A stretch of 64,000 bases of DNA from an uncultured Pelagibacteraceae bacterium (GTDB lineage Bacteria; Pseudomonadota; Alphaproteobacteria; Pelagibacterales; Pelagibacteraceae): assembly GCA_902524535.1 (NCBI GenBank), contig CABZDR010000001.1:124001-188000 (forward strand), read 5' to 3'. The notes under the pieces are model-generated. The model saw only the letters and a list, made by a program, of their open reading frames with translations, was not told the DNA's origin and searched no databases. Every line of letters starts with the position of its first letter. Within the stretch, counting starts at the first letter, position 1. Both the position numbers and the translations under genes were made by a program. Positions 9,529-19,120 of the stretch are shown here, in pieces.

Positions 9529-9819
9529 ATGAAATTTAGACCGTTACACGATAGAGTTTTAATAGAAGTTTTAGATAGCAGCGAAAAAACTGCTGGTGGA
9601 ATAATCATACCTGATACAGCGCAGGAAAAACCTCAAGAAGGCAAAGTAGTTGCTGTTGGCGGTGGTGCAAAAACTGAAGACGGTAAAGCAATACCAATGG
9701 ATGTAAAAGTCGGAGATAAAGTTTTATTTGGCAAATGGTCAGGAACCGAAGTCAAAATTGATGGCAAGGAATACAGCATAATGAAAGAATCAGACATTAT
9801 GGGTATCTCTAGCAAATAA
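9529..9819 (+). CDS. groES: Co-chaperonin GroES (Hsp10)
   Basis: GroES caps the GroEL chamber in ATP-driven protein folding. It is 96 residues long, the usual length. It begins [13 protein letters not shown] and contains the mobile-loop segment [14 protein letters not shown] strong AAGGAG site sits upstream of the start. It is followed 23 bases later by groEL, which has its own AAAGGAG site, making a standard groESL operon. Confidence 0.98.
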   Translation: MKFRPLHDRVLIEVLDSSEKTAGGIIIPDTAQEKPQEGKVVAVGGGAKTEDGKAIPMDVKVGDKVLFGKWSGTEVKIDGKEYSIMKESDIMGISSK

Positions 9820-9824
9820 TTTAA

Positions 9825-11504
<1,680 letters not shown>

Positions 11505-11556
11505 TACGTTTCCATTTAGAGAACACTCCAAATACATACACTAAACAAAATTAGAA

Positions 11557-11588
11557 CCCTCGGAACGAATGTTTCGGGGGTTTTTTTT
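11557..11588 (+). terminator. Rho-independent terminator after groEL
   Basis: A ten-base-pair stem, CCCTCGGAAC with GTTTCGGGGG (two G-U pairs) around a GAAT loop, is followed by eight T residues. It lies 53 bases after the groEL stop and ends the groESL transcript. The convergent FkbM-family gene ends at 11605. Confidence 0.9.
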
Positions 11589-11604
11589 AAATTTTGAAGT
11601 CTTC

Positions 11605-12450
11605 TTATTTTATTTTATCAAATATTTTTTTTAAAAATAAATTTGGTCTTATAATTAAAAGCACTAAATTTGAATATATAATTTTAAGGATTTTAAAACC
11701 TTTACCATTTTCATCTGTAGCATTTCTAATAAATCTTGGTACAGGTTGAAATAAAATGAAATTTTTCATTGTAGGAAACTTGAAAAGTTCTTTTTTTTGT
11801 ATTTTTTTGTTTTCAATAAAAAACATTTCACCAAAATTATTAAATCCAAAGCGAACAGGTTTTAATTTTTCAATCATTTCAAAAACCTCAACTTTTTTGT
11901 TTTGATTTTGATTAAAATCTTTTTCAATAAAAATTAAATTACATACTGTAAAATTTATTAATTCATAATTATTTTTAGATAAATGATTATTAATACTTAA
12001 ATAACTACTGCCATTACCTCCAATGTTATCCTCGCATTCTACATCAAAAGGTATGGTTGAATTATACTCAATTATTATAACTTTAGGTTTTACTAAGGTT
12101 AGTCTTTTTAATTCGGTTAAATCTTTGCCATCAATATCTATTGATAATACATCAATTTTATCAATATTATTTTCTTTGATTAAGTCATTTAGAGTATATT
12201 TTTCATCTATGAATTTATTTAAAACTTTAATTTTATTGTTATCTTTATAATTTTTTTTACAGTCTTCAAACCTAAGAGAATTACCTTCTATAAAAAAACC
12301 TGACCAATTATGATCAGCAAGTAATTTACAGTTTGAAAGATGAACTCCATCCCACGCTCCAAATTCTATAAAAACTCCATTTTTGATATTTTTTTTAAAG
12401 AATAAATCAATTACAATTTTATCTTCATTATTTTGAGCAAATGATTTCAC
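11605..12450 (-). CDS. FkbM-family methyltransferase
   Basis: A 281-residue protein with the SAM-binding loop VFIEFGAWDGVHLSN at about 26-40 and the FkbM-type acidic motif VLSIDIDGKDL at about 101-111. It starts MKSFAQNNEDKIVIDLFF, a common beginning for FkbM proteins encoded in surface-polysaccharide loci. Such enzymes O-methylate sugars or related small molecules; the substrate here is unknown. A short hydrophobic stretch near residues 255-268 may be membrane-associated. It shares a small pocket between groEL and typA with a second FkbM gene, suggesting accessory content. Confidence 0.78.
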   Translation of the reverse strand: MKSFAQNNEDKIVIDLFFKKNIKNGVFIEFGAWDGVHLSNCKLLADHNWSGFFIEGNSLRFEDCKKNYKDNNKIKVLNKFIDEKYTLNDLIKENNIDKIDVLSIDIDGKDLTELKRLTLVKPKVIIIEYNSTIPFDVECEDNIGGNGSSYLSINNHLSKNNYELINFTVCNLIFIEKDFNQNQNKKVEVFEMIEKLKPVRFGFNNFGEMFFIENKKIQKKELFKFPTMKNFILFQPVPRFIRNATDENGKGFKILKIIYSNLVLLIIRPNLFLKKIFDKIK

Positions 12451-12513
12451 TCTTAAAATATTATCATCTGTAAGACCAATTTTAAACTTTTATAAAGATT
12501 GCATATCAATTAT

Positions 12514-12632
12514 TCAATGAAGTCATCTTTTAACTTGCTTTTAAATTAGAGGGTTTTCTCAATGAAGTTTTCAATGAAGTTCTTAAATAAGTGAGTATTG
12601 GCGTACTAAGAATGCGAATGTAGGCGAATGTA
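12514..12632. repeat. Short direct repeats in an intergenic spacer
   Basis: The decamer TCAATGAAGT occurs three times, at 12514-12523, 12559-12568 and 12571-12580, the last two separated by two bases. A second unit, GCGAATGTA, occurs twice at 12614-12622 and 12624-12632. They lie in the 238-base spacer between the two FkbM genes. No gene, tRNA or convincing promoter is seen in this spacer apart from the terminator at 12664. Confidence 0.75.
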
Positions 12633-12663
12633 ACCCCTGTTATACTCAAAAAAAATTCAAAAA

Positions 12664-12690
12664 GGGCGGTTTTTACTGCCCTTTTTTTTT
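12664..12690. terminator. Terminator downstream of the second FkbM gene
   Basis: GGGCGGT and ACTGCCC form a seven-base-pair stem (one G-U) around a TTTT loop. On the plus strand it is followed by nine T residues. On the minus strand it is followed by TTTTTGAATTTTTTTT. It lies just past the stop codon of the minus-strand gene starting at 13390, so it most likely ends that transcript, and it could act in both directions. Confidence 0.78.
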
Positions 12691-13390
12691 ATTCCTTATC
12701 TTTTAAAATAAATTTATTAAAATACTTCAATTTTTTATGACTTACTAACCAAAGAAAATTAGATAAAAATCTATTCCAAATTATTTTTTTTTTTTTAAAT
12801 AAATAATCAAAATTTAGATGATCATAACCATAACCACAATATGAGTAACCATTCATATTTAGATGTTTTACTAAAATTTCTTTTTGTGATTTATTTAAAT
12901 GAAGATGTTCAATCGAAATATTTTCTATTTGAAATTTCAAAAGATCAATTTCCATCATAACCTCATAATCAATACCTTCAAGATCAATACTAAGATAATC
13001 AATCTTTTCACCCACATATTTTAAAAAAAATTCATTAATTCTTAAACCTTTTACTGTAAAGCTTTCAATTACTGAATTGGGATAATGTTTTCTAACGTGA
13101 TTTATATCAAGAGAACAAACTTGATAATGAGGCGCATCATCTTTTGTGAAAAAAAATTCACATAGATCAGTATTTTTGTGACTTATTGCAAAATTTAGAA
13201 TATTTACATTTTTAAAATTTTTGTAACATTCTTTCAATTTATTTAGATTTTTTATATTAGCTTCGATTACAAAGGCTTTGTCTTCTTTATTAATTTTTTT
13301 TTTAATTAATTCAGTAAAACCACATCTATAATTTGCTCTGGAGTCTAAATCCCCTGCCCCAGCACCTAGATGAACAAAAATCTTTTTCAA
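12689..13390 (-). CDS. FkbM-family methyltransferase (second copy, divergent)
   Basis: This 233-residue protein starts MKKIFVHLGAGAGDLD, whose glycine-rich segment at about 8-14 replaces the usual SAM-binding loop. It carries the FkbM acidic motif DYLSIDLEGIDYEV at about 131-144. FVIEANIKNLNKLKE at 40-54 resembles the ribose-binding region. It shares little visible sequence with the FkbM gene at 11605, so a recent tandem duplication is unlikely. The substrate is unknown; sugar or lipid O-methylation is a family-based guess. The terminator at 12664 follows directly. Confidence 0.72.
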   Translation of the reverse strand: MKKIFVHLGAGAGDLDSRANYRCGFTELIKKKINKEDKAFVIEANIKNLNKLKECYKNFKNVNILNFAISHKNTDLCEFFFTKDDAPHYQVCSLDINHVRKHYPNSVIESFTVKGLRINEFFLKYVGEKIDYLSIDLEGIDYEVMMEIDLLKFQIENISIEHLHLNKSQKEILVKHLNMNGYSYCGYGYDHLNFDYLFKKKKIIWNRFLSNFLWLVSHKKLKYFNKFILKDKE

Positions 13391-13430
13391 TTTTATTTAA
13401 TATTTATGCTTTAATTTGTATAGTCATTCT

Positions 13431-13547
13431 ATGTCAAAAAGATACAGTGGTAAATCATTCAAAGACTCGAGTGTTAAAAAAAAACCCAAATTAAGTTTTA
13501 AAGAAAAAAGAAAACTTAAACGCGAGAAGCGAAAAAATACAAATTAG
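13431..13547 (+). CDS. Small highly basic protein, unknown
   Basis: An ATG at 13431 opens a 38-codon frame ending at TAG 13545-13547. The peptide starts MSKRYSGKSFKDSS and ends in an almost wholly basic segment (KEKRKLKREKRKNTN). There is no clear ribosome-binding site. The composition resembles small ribosome- or nucleic-acid-associated proteins, but no family is recognised. It lies 85 bases upstream of typA, in the same direction. An AT-rich genome gives lysine codons easily, so the frame could be accidental; the regular Lys/Arg/Glu pattern argues mildly for a real gene. Confidence 0.42.
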   Translation: MSKRYSGKSFKDSSVKKKPKLSFKEKRKLKREKRKNTN

Positions 13548-13632
13548 ATTAAAAATACTTGATTTTTTCAAGCATTACATGAGTTTTTTTAAGTTTCCAA
13601 AAGCGATTAAATATGTATAAGAGCTCAAATTT

Positions 13633-15459
13633 ATGAATAATTCTATTCGAAACATCACGATTATCGCTCATGTAGACCATGGTAAGACAACTTTAATCGA
13701 TAATCTTATGAAACAAAGTGGATCCTTTAGAGAAAATGAGGTTGTAGATGAGAGATTACTAGACTCTGGGGAACTGGAGAAAGAGAGAGGAATAACAATA
13801 TTAGCTAAGCCTGCATCGATTAACTGGAAAAATTCAAGAATTAATATAATTGATACCCCAGGCCATAGAGATTTTGCTGCTGAAGTTGAAAGAGTACTTA
13901 GTATGGCAGATGGAGCCTTATTGCTTATAGATTCTGCTGAGGGCGTAATGCCACAAACAAAGTTTGTTTTAGCGAAAGCATTAAAACAGGGTTTAAAACC
14001 AATTGTTGTAATAAATAAACTCGATAAGTCAGATCAAAGAGCGGATGAAGTTTTAAATGAAACTTTTGATTTATTTGTAAGCTTAGATGCCAATGAAGAA
14101 CAGTTGGATTTTCCAGTTTTATACGCTAGCGGGAGATCTGGATGGGCCGATAAAGAAGTTGATGGTCCAAGAAAAAATCTTAATCCACTTCTAGATAAAA
14201 TTATACAACATGTTGAGCCTTCAAAATCAGATAAGTCAAAACCTTTCGCTATGTTATCTACTCTTCTTTATGCAGATAGTTTTTTAGGAAGAAGTTTAGT
14301 GGGTAGAATTTCTCAAGGAACTGCGAAAGCAAATCAACCAATTAAGGCGATCAACTTAAAAGGTCAAAAAGTTGATGAAGGTAGGTTAACTAAAATTTTT
14401 AGATACGAGGGAACCAAAAAAGTTCCAATCGAAGTTGGTGAGGCAGGAGATATTGTTGTGATTGCAGGTTTAGAAAAAGCTAGCGTTGCTGATACAATTT
14501 GTGATCTTGAGGTAAATGATCCTATTAAAGCTACTCCAATCGATCCACCAACCATGTCCATTACCATTACTGTAAACACGTCCCCTCTTGCAGGAACTGA
14601 GGGCAAAAAGCTTACAAGCACTCAGATAAGAGATAGGTTGATTCAAGAAGCACAGAATAATGTTGGAATTACTTTCACAGAAAATGAAGGTAACGACTCT
14701 TTTGTTGTAAGCGGACGAGGTGAATTGATGTTAGAAATTTTACTCACTCAAATGAGAAGAGAAGGTTTCGAAATGACTGTTAGTCCCCCAAAAGTTCTCT
14801 ATAAAAAAGATGAAAATGGTAACAAACTTGAGCCAATAGAAGAAATAACTATGGATCTAGATGAGGAACATTCATCAAAAATTATTGATTCGATGAATAG
14901 AAGAAAAGGCAAATTAGTAGAATTAAAAGATACTGGTAAAAATAAAAAAAGATTAATCTTTCATGCACCGACAAGAGGTTTAATGGGATATACAAGTCGG
15001 TTTCTAACACTTACAAAGGGTAATGGTGTAATTAATAGAATTTTTCATGCATATGGACCATTTGAGGGTGAAATGGAAGGCAGAAGAAATGGTGCACTTA
15101 TTTCAATGGAAAAAGGGAAAGCAGTCGCATTTGCAATATTTAATTTACAAGCTAGAGGAGAGATGTTTGTAACTCACAATGATCCTGTTTATCCAGGTAT
15201 GATTGTGGGATTATCTCCTAAGCCTGGAGATATGATTATTAATGTTATGAAGGGCAAAAAATTAACTAATATGAGAACACAAGGTACGGACGAAAATGTC
15301 GTTCTAACACCAGTAAGAAAAATGTCTATCGCTGAGCAATTAAGCATGTTAAATACTGATGAGGCTTTAGAAATCACTCCAGACTCTTGTAGATTAAGAA
15401 AAGCCATTCTTGATCCGCATGAAAGAAAGAGAAGTGAAAAATCAGGAGCTGCGGCTTAA
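13633..15459 (+). CDS. typA: Ribosome-associated GTPase TypA/BipA
   Basis: TypA/BipA is a translational GTPase of the EF-G family that helps ribosome assembly and stress adaptation. It has 608 residues, as usual. The GTPase motifs are IIAHVDHGKTT (10-20), the switch region with ERGITI, DTPGHRDF and NKLD. The C-terminal TypA-specific region ends with LDPHERKR. It meets the convergent YczE-like gene with a four-base stop overlap. Confidence 0.97.
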   Translation: MNNSIRNITIIAHVDHGKTTLIDNLMKQSGSFRENEVVDERLLDSGELEKERGITILAKPASINWKNSRINIIDTPGHRDFAAEVERVLSMADGALLLIDSAEGVMPQTKFVLAKALKQGLKPIVVINKLDKSDQRADEVLNETFDLFVSLDANEEQLDFPVLYASGRSGWADKEVDGPRKNLNPLLDKIIQHVEPSKSDKSKPFAMLSTLLYADSFLGRSLVGRISQGTAKANQPIKAINLKGQKVDEGRLTKIFRYEGTKKVPIEVGEAGDIVVIAGLEKASVADTICDLEVNDPIKATPIDPPTMSITITVNTSPLAGTEGKKLTSTQIRDRLIQEAQNNVGITFTENEGNDSFVVSGRGELMLEILLTQMRREGFEMTVSPPKVLYKKDENGNKLEPIEEITMDLDEEHSSKIIDSMNRRKGKLVELKDTGKNKKRLIFHAPTRGLMGYTSRFLTLTKGNGVINRIFHAYGPFEGEMEGRRNGALISMEKGKAVAFAIFNLQARGEMFVTHNDPVYPGMIVGLSPKPGDMIINVMKGKKLTNMRTQGTDENVVLTPVRKMSIAEQLSMLNTDEALEITPDSCRLRKAILDPHERKRSEKSGAAA

Positions 15460-16103
15460 TCGAAAATTTTATCAACTAAATACAGGCCTAAGGCAACACA
15501 AGGACCAATTCCAAAAGCAAATAATAAAGTTCCCACTCCCACAGTTCCACCTAAGTACCATCCAATACTAACAACAGAGATCTCTAAAAATGCCCTTACG
15601 GCAGCAACTGGTAAATTTGTTTTTTTTTGGAGACCGATCATTAAACCATCTCTTGGTCCAGCTCCAAGATTAGATATTAGATAAATACCACCACCAATCC
15701 CAACTGTTAGTACTGAAATTATTGCTAGAATGAGTTGATATAAGTAATTAGACGGGGTTGGAACAAATTTTATACAAAGATCTATCATCACTGCAATAAT
15801 GATTGCATTAAGTATTGTTCCCATCCCCGGTTTTTGACCAAGTGGTATCCACAAAATTAAAACTGCAACACTAATTAAAAATGTTATTGTTCCTATACTC
15901 AAGTTAACATTTAAAGAGATACCTTGGGCTAAAACACTCCATGGAGAAGCACCAGTAAAAGATACAATTAATAAACCTTCTCCAAGACCAAAAAACATTA
16001 AACCAAAACATAAAAAAAAGAATGTAGAGAATTTTGGTTTAAAATTATAAGGCTTATCTGAACTCCAATTAACCCTTGGTATTTTCTTAATTTTTAAAAA
16101 CAT
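15456..16103 (-). CDS. YczE/COG2364-family integral membrane protein
   Basis: A 215-residue protein with about five hydrophobic segments. Motifs of the YczE group include TGASPWSVLAQG near 50-61 and SNLGAGPRDGLMIGL near 146-160, a pseudo-repeat of G-A-(S/G)-P-(W/R). Members are uncharacterised membrane proteins; some are proposed transporters or accessory factors. It is a single gene convergent with typA and divergent from the periplasmic protein gene at 16154, 50 bases away. No function is assigned. Confidence 0.75.
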   Translation of the reverse strand: MFLKIKKIPRVNWSSDKPYNFKPKFSTFFFLCFGLMFFGLGEGLLIVSFTGASPWSVLAQGISLNVNLSIGTITFLISVAVLILWIPLGQKPGMGTILNAIIIAVMIDLCIKFVPTPSNYLYQLILAIISVLTVGIGGGIYLISNLGAGPRDGLMIGLQKKTNLPVAAVRAFLEISVVSIGWYLGGTVGVGTLLFAFGIGPCVALGLYLVDKIFD

Positions 16104-16153
16104 TTTAATAAGTTATTTCTATTCTTAATAAAGTCTATTAAACTAGTTGTTAA

Positions 16154-16834
16154 ATGAAAAAAATTATAGTCATTTTATTTCTTTTTATTTACCCAACAAA
16201 TTCAATCGCTCATATTGGACATTACATTAAATACAACAAAATTGAGATGGAGATTTTTCGAAATGGTGAACTTATTGGCTATAATCATTATTTTTTCAAC
16301 AGAAATGGATCAGAGACTATTGTTACCAATCAAATTAAATTTGTAGTTAAACTTTTGGGAGCAACAGTTTTCCAAGTTGAAGGTTATAGTGAGGAAAAAT
16401 ATTTCAAAGATCAATTAGTTTCTTATAATTCTAAAACTTTACAAAACGACAAAAAGAAGTTCGTTAATTTAATATTTAATAAAAAAAATAAAAAATTCGA
16501 TATTAAAGGCTCTTCATATAGTGGGGAAGCCTCAGCTGATAACGTGATTGGAAATTGGTGGAATCACAGAATTTTACAAGCGAGTTCTCAAATAAGTCCA
16601 ATCTCAGGGAGCATTAAGGATCAAGTGGTAACTTTTTTAGGTAAAGAAGAAATAGATCTTTATGGAAAAGTTTATGATGTTGATCATTTTACACTAAAGT
16701 CTAAAGACATGAGTATACCAAAAGATAAAAGGTTAGATTTTGATATTTGGTACGATCGTGAAAATTTGATGATATTAAAAGTATCCTATTCAAGAATGGG
16801 TAACTGGGAATATAAATTAAAAAATTTTAATTAA
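16154..16834 (+). CDS. Exported DUF6134-like protein
   Basis: A 226-residue protein with a hydrophobic N-terminal signal peptide (about residues 3-19, ending near SIAH). The mature part is predicted beta-rich, with phrases such as EIFRNGELIGYNHYFF and YDVDHFTLKSKD. A lipocalin- or DUF6134-like barrel seems likely. It probably acts in the periplasm. Function is unknown. It is convergent with the renalase-like gene, with one base between the stops. Confidence 0.6.
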   Translation: MKKIIVILFLFIYPTNSIAHIGHYIKYNKIEMEIFRNGELIGYNHYFFNRNGSETIVTNQIKFVVKLLGATVFQVEGYSEEKYFKDQLVSYNSKTLQNDKKKFVNLIFNKKNKKFDIKGSSYSGEASADNVIGNWWNHRILQASSQISPISGSIKDQVVTFLGKEEIDLYGKVYDVDHFTLKSKDMSIPKDKRLDFDIWYDRENLMILKVSYSRMGNWEYKLKNFN

Positions 16835-16835
16835 T

Positions 16836-17807
16836 TCATCTTGAGATTTTTTTAAATAAATCATGTGCACTTATCCATCCTGACTCTAATCTAGGTCCTA
16901 CAAACCAATCAGCACAAACACCCAATCTTTTCCTAGGATCCCAATAACTTTTAACTTTAAATGGTCTCGAATTTGAGGAGTATCTCCAACCGTGGTTAAG
17001 TGAATAATAAATTTTTGTTTTTTTAATATTTGAAAGTTTAAAAAATTTATCAATCATAATTTTTGAATTTTCTTTTTTGTTATTCTTGTTTTTATTAATC
17101 TTTTTATTTGCCCATTTAAATGTACTTTGAAGAGTCCATAAATCATATTTTGATTTAAACCTTTTTTTTGAGTTTTCATTTCCAGCCCACCCAAGAATCG
17201 GATCATCAAAAAGATAGCTACTATTTGAATTCTTACTTTTTTTTATTGCAATCATAGTTGTAATATTTGCATCCATTTTTATAGATTTACTTAAAAAAGA
17301 ATTATTAATAAATTTCTTAGAAAGTTTTTTTAATTGTGGGAAAGGACATGTCAAAATTAGGTTTTTAAAAGATCTCAATCTTCCATCGTCAAATAACAAA
17401 TACCAGAGTTGATTTTTATAATAGATTTTTTTTAATTCACTGTGGTAGTTGCAATTAATTTGCTTTAGTAAATATTTGCTAATATCATTGTTCGCATTTT
17501 TACCAATTATCTTCAAATGTTTTTTATCCTCTTTTTTTTTTGAATTAAGAAAAACGTGTTTGCCACTCCATACCTTTAAAATTCTTTTTTTTATTAAATC
17601 TTTTGTAAATTTTTTAAATTTCCTTGTTTTTGGTGAAATATACTGAGTGCCATGATCAAAACCTGTTTTGCCTTTTATTCTTTTAAAAGATGCACGACCC
17701 CCAGGGCCTCTTGCTTTGTCGAACAGAATTACTGAATATTTTTTATTTAGAAGATTTGCAATTGTGGATCCTGATATACCAGAGCCAATTATACAAAATT
17801 CACTCAT
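16836..17807 (-). CDS. Renalase-like FAD-dependent oxidoreductase
   Basis: The 323-residue protein starts with a Rossmann FAD loop, CIIGSGISGS at about 5-14, followed by an acidic strand end and KARGPGGRAS near 32-41. It closes with GVCADWFVGPRLESGWISA, typical of the COG3380/renalase group, where bacterial members oxidise aberrant dihydro-nicotinamide isomers. Its own substrate is not evident. It overlaps the tldE gene upstream by four bases, so the two are co-transcribed. Confidence 0.8.
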   Translation of the reverse strand: MSEFCIIGSGISGSTIANLLNKKYSVILFDKARGPGGRASFKRIKGKTGFDHGTQYISPKTRKFKKFTKDLIKKRILKVWSGKHVFLNSKKKEDKKHLKIIGKNANNDISKYLLKQINCNYHSELKKIYYKNQLWYLLFDDGRLRSFKNLILTCPFPQLKKLSKKFINNSFLSKSIKMDANITTMIAIKKSKNSNSSYLFDDPILGWAGNENSKKRFKSKYDLWTLQSTFKWANKKINKNKNNKKENSKIMIDKFFKLSNIKKTKIYYSLNHGWRYSSNSRPFKVKSYWDPRKRLGVCADWFVGPRLESGWISAHDLFKKISR

Positions 17808-19120
17808 TTACCAGCAACAACCATTCCCTCTATTAACATAGTTGGTGAATTAGTTGCATATTTAAACTCCAAATCATTTGCTAAGGTGATATTTTGAAAC
17901 ATGTCTTTAAAATTACCTGCTATGGTAATTTCATTTATTGGATATTTAAACTCACCATTTTCAACCAAAAACCCTGTTGCTCCAACTGAATAATCTCCAG
18001 TCACAATATTACTCCCATGTCCTATGGTTTCAGTAATATAGAGACTTTTTGAATTTGAATTCAATAAATCTTTAAAACTAGTATTTCCATTTTCAAAATA
18101 AAGATTACTAGTTCCTCCACATCTTCCATTAGATTTAAGATTTAATTTTTTTCCATTGTAAGTATCAATCAGATAATGTTTCAAAATTCCTTGATCCACT
18201 AATTTAAGTGTATCAGTCTTTACACCTTCGCTATCAAAATTTCTTGAGCCTAATCCTTTGAGTATATCAGGTTTGTCAAATATATTAATTTTATCTGAGA
18301 ATATTTTTTCATTAACTTTATCTTTTAGAAAAGAAGTTCCTCTTGATATTGCTGATGAAGAAATAGCGCTTGCAAAAGTACTTAATATTCCCTTAGATAT
18401 TCTTTTATCAAAAATTATAGCAACTTTTTCACTCCCGATTTTTTTTGGACTTAATTTTCTAATAGTTTGACTAGCAGCTAAATTTCCTAATTTCTCTGCA
18501 TCATCTAGATCTTTAAGAAAACATTTGCTAGTATATTCGTAATCTCTTTCCATGCTTTTTTCATCTTTTGCAACTGTTACACTTGATGCTGTAAATGAAG
18601 ATGTTTTGTAACCGTCACAAAAATCTTCACTATTAGCTAGAACAAAATTAGATTTATTTTGAGTAAAACTAGATTCAGTGTTGACGATTTTTTTATCGTT
18701 TGAAGCGGCGGCCTCTAATTTTTTTAGATAATCAATTTTTTGATCATTAGCTATATGGCTATCATCATAAAGATCTAAATCTCTAACTTCTTTTGCTAAT
18801 AAATCTTTGTCTGGTAAAGAATTGAATTCATCCTCAGGAGTATTTTTTGTAGTCTCTATACATTTTTCGATTAAAATATTTAAATTGTCATTGAGCAAAT
18901 TAGAAGATGATATTGATGATTTTTTTTTACCAATATAAGTCGTGATACTTATGCCCAGATCATCTGACCTGTTAGACTCATCTAATTTACTATTTCTAAA
19001 ATTAACAGTTTCAGAAACTGAATTTTTTACAACAACACTTGAGTCTGTTGCACCTAATTTCTTGGCTAAGCCTAAACAATATAATGCTTTTTTCTCTAAA
19101 AATTCTTGATCTTTAACCAT
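17804..19120 (-). CDS. tldE: TldE/PmbA subunit of the TldD-TldE protease
   Basis: TldE (PmbA) is the non-catalytic half of the TldD/TldE heterodimer, which trims unfolded or modified peptides such as microcin B17. The 438 residues begin with FLEKKALYCLGLAKKLGATDSSVVV and end with the family's NSPTMLIEGMVVAGK region. No HExxxH motif is present, as expected for TldE. It follows tldD directly with no gap. No RiPP precursor or modification enzyme is seen nearby, so a housekeeping role in peptide turnover is more likely. Confidence 0.92.
   Translation of the reverse strand: MVKDQEFLEKKALYCLGLAKKLGATDSSVVVKNSVSETVNFRNSKLDESNRSDDLGISITTYIGKKKSSISSSNLLNDNLNILIEKCIETTKNTPEDEFNSLPDKDLLAKEVRDLDLYDDSHIANDQKIDYLKKLEAAASNDKKIVNTESSFTQNKSNFVLANSEDFCDGYKTSSFTASSVTVAKDEKSMERDYEYTSKCFLKDLDDAEKLGNLAASQTIRKLSPKKIGSEKVAIIFDKRISKGILSTFASAISSSAISRGTSFLKDKVNEKIFSDKINIFDKPDILKGLGSRNFDSEGVKTDTLKLVDQGILKHYLIDTYNGKKLNLKSNGRCGGTSNLYFENGNTSFKDLLNSNSKSLYITETIGHGSNIVTGDYSVGATGFLVENGEFKYPINEITIAGNFKDMFQNITLANDLEFKYATNSPTMLIEGMVVAGK

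Noticed and set aside
12514-12632. CRISPR-like array
   Set aside because: Repeats are only 9-10 bases long, spacers are irregular, and no cas genes exist in the window.
12451-12688. Possible tRNA remnant or attachment site near GCGAATGTAACCCC
   Set aside because: No acceptor stem, anticodon arm or T-arm could be formed, and no integrase is nearby.
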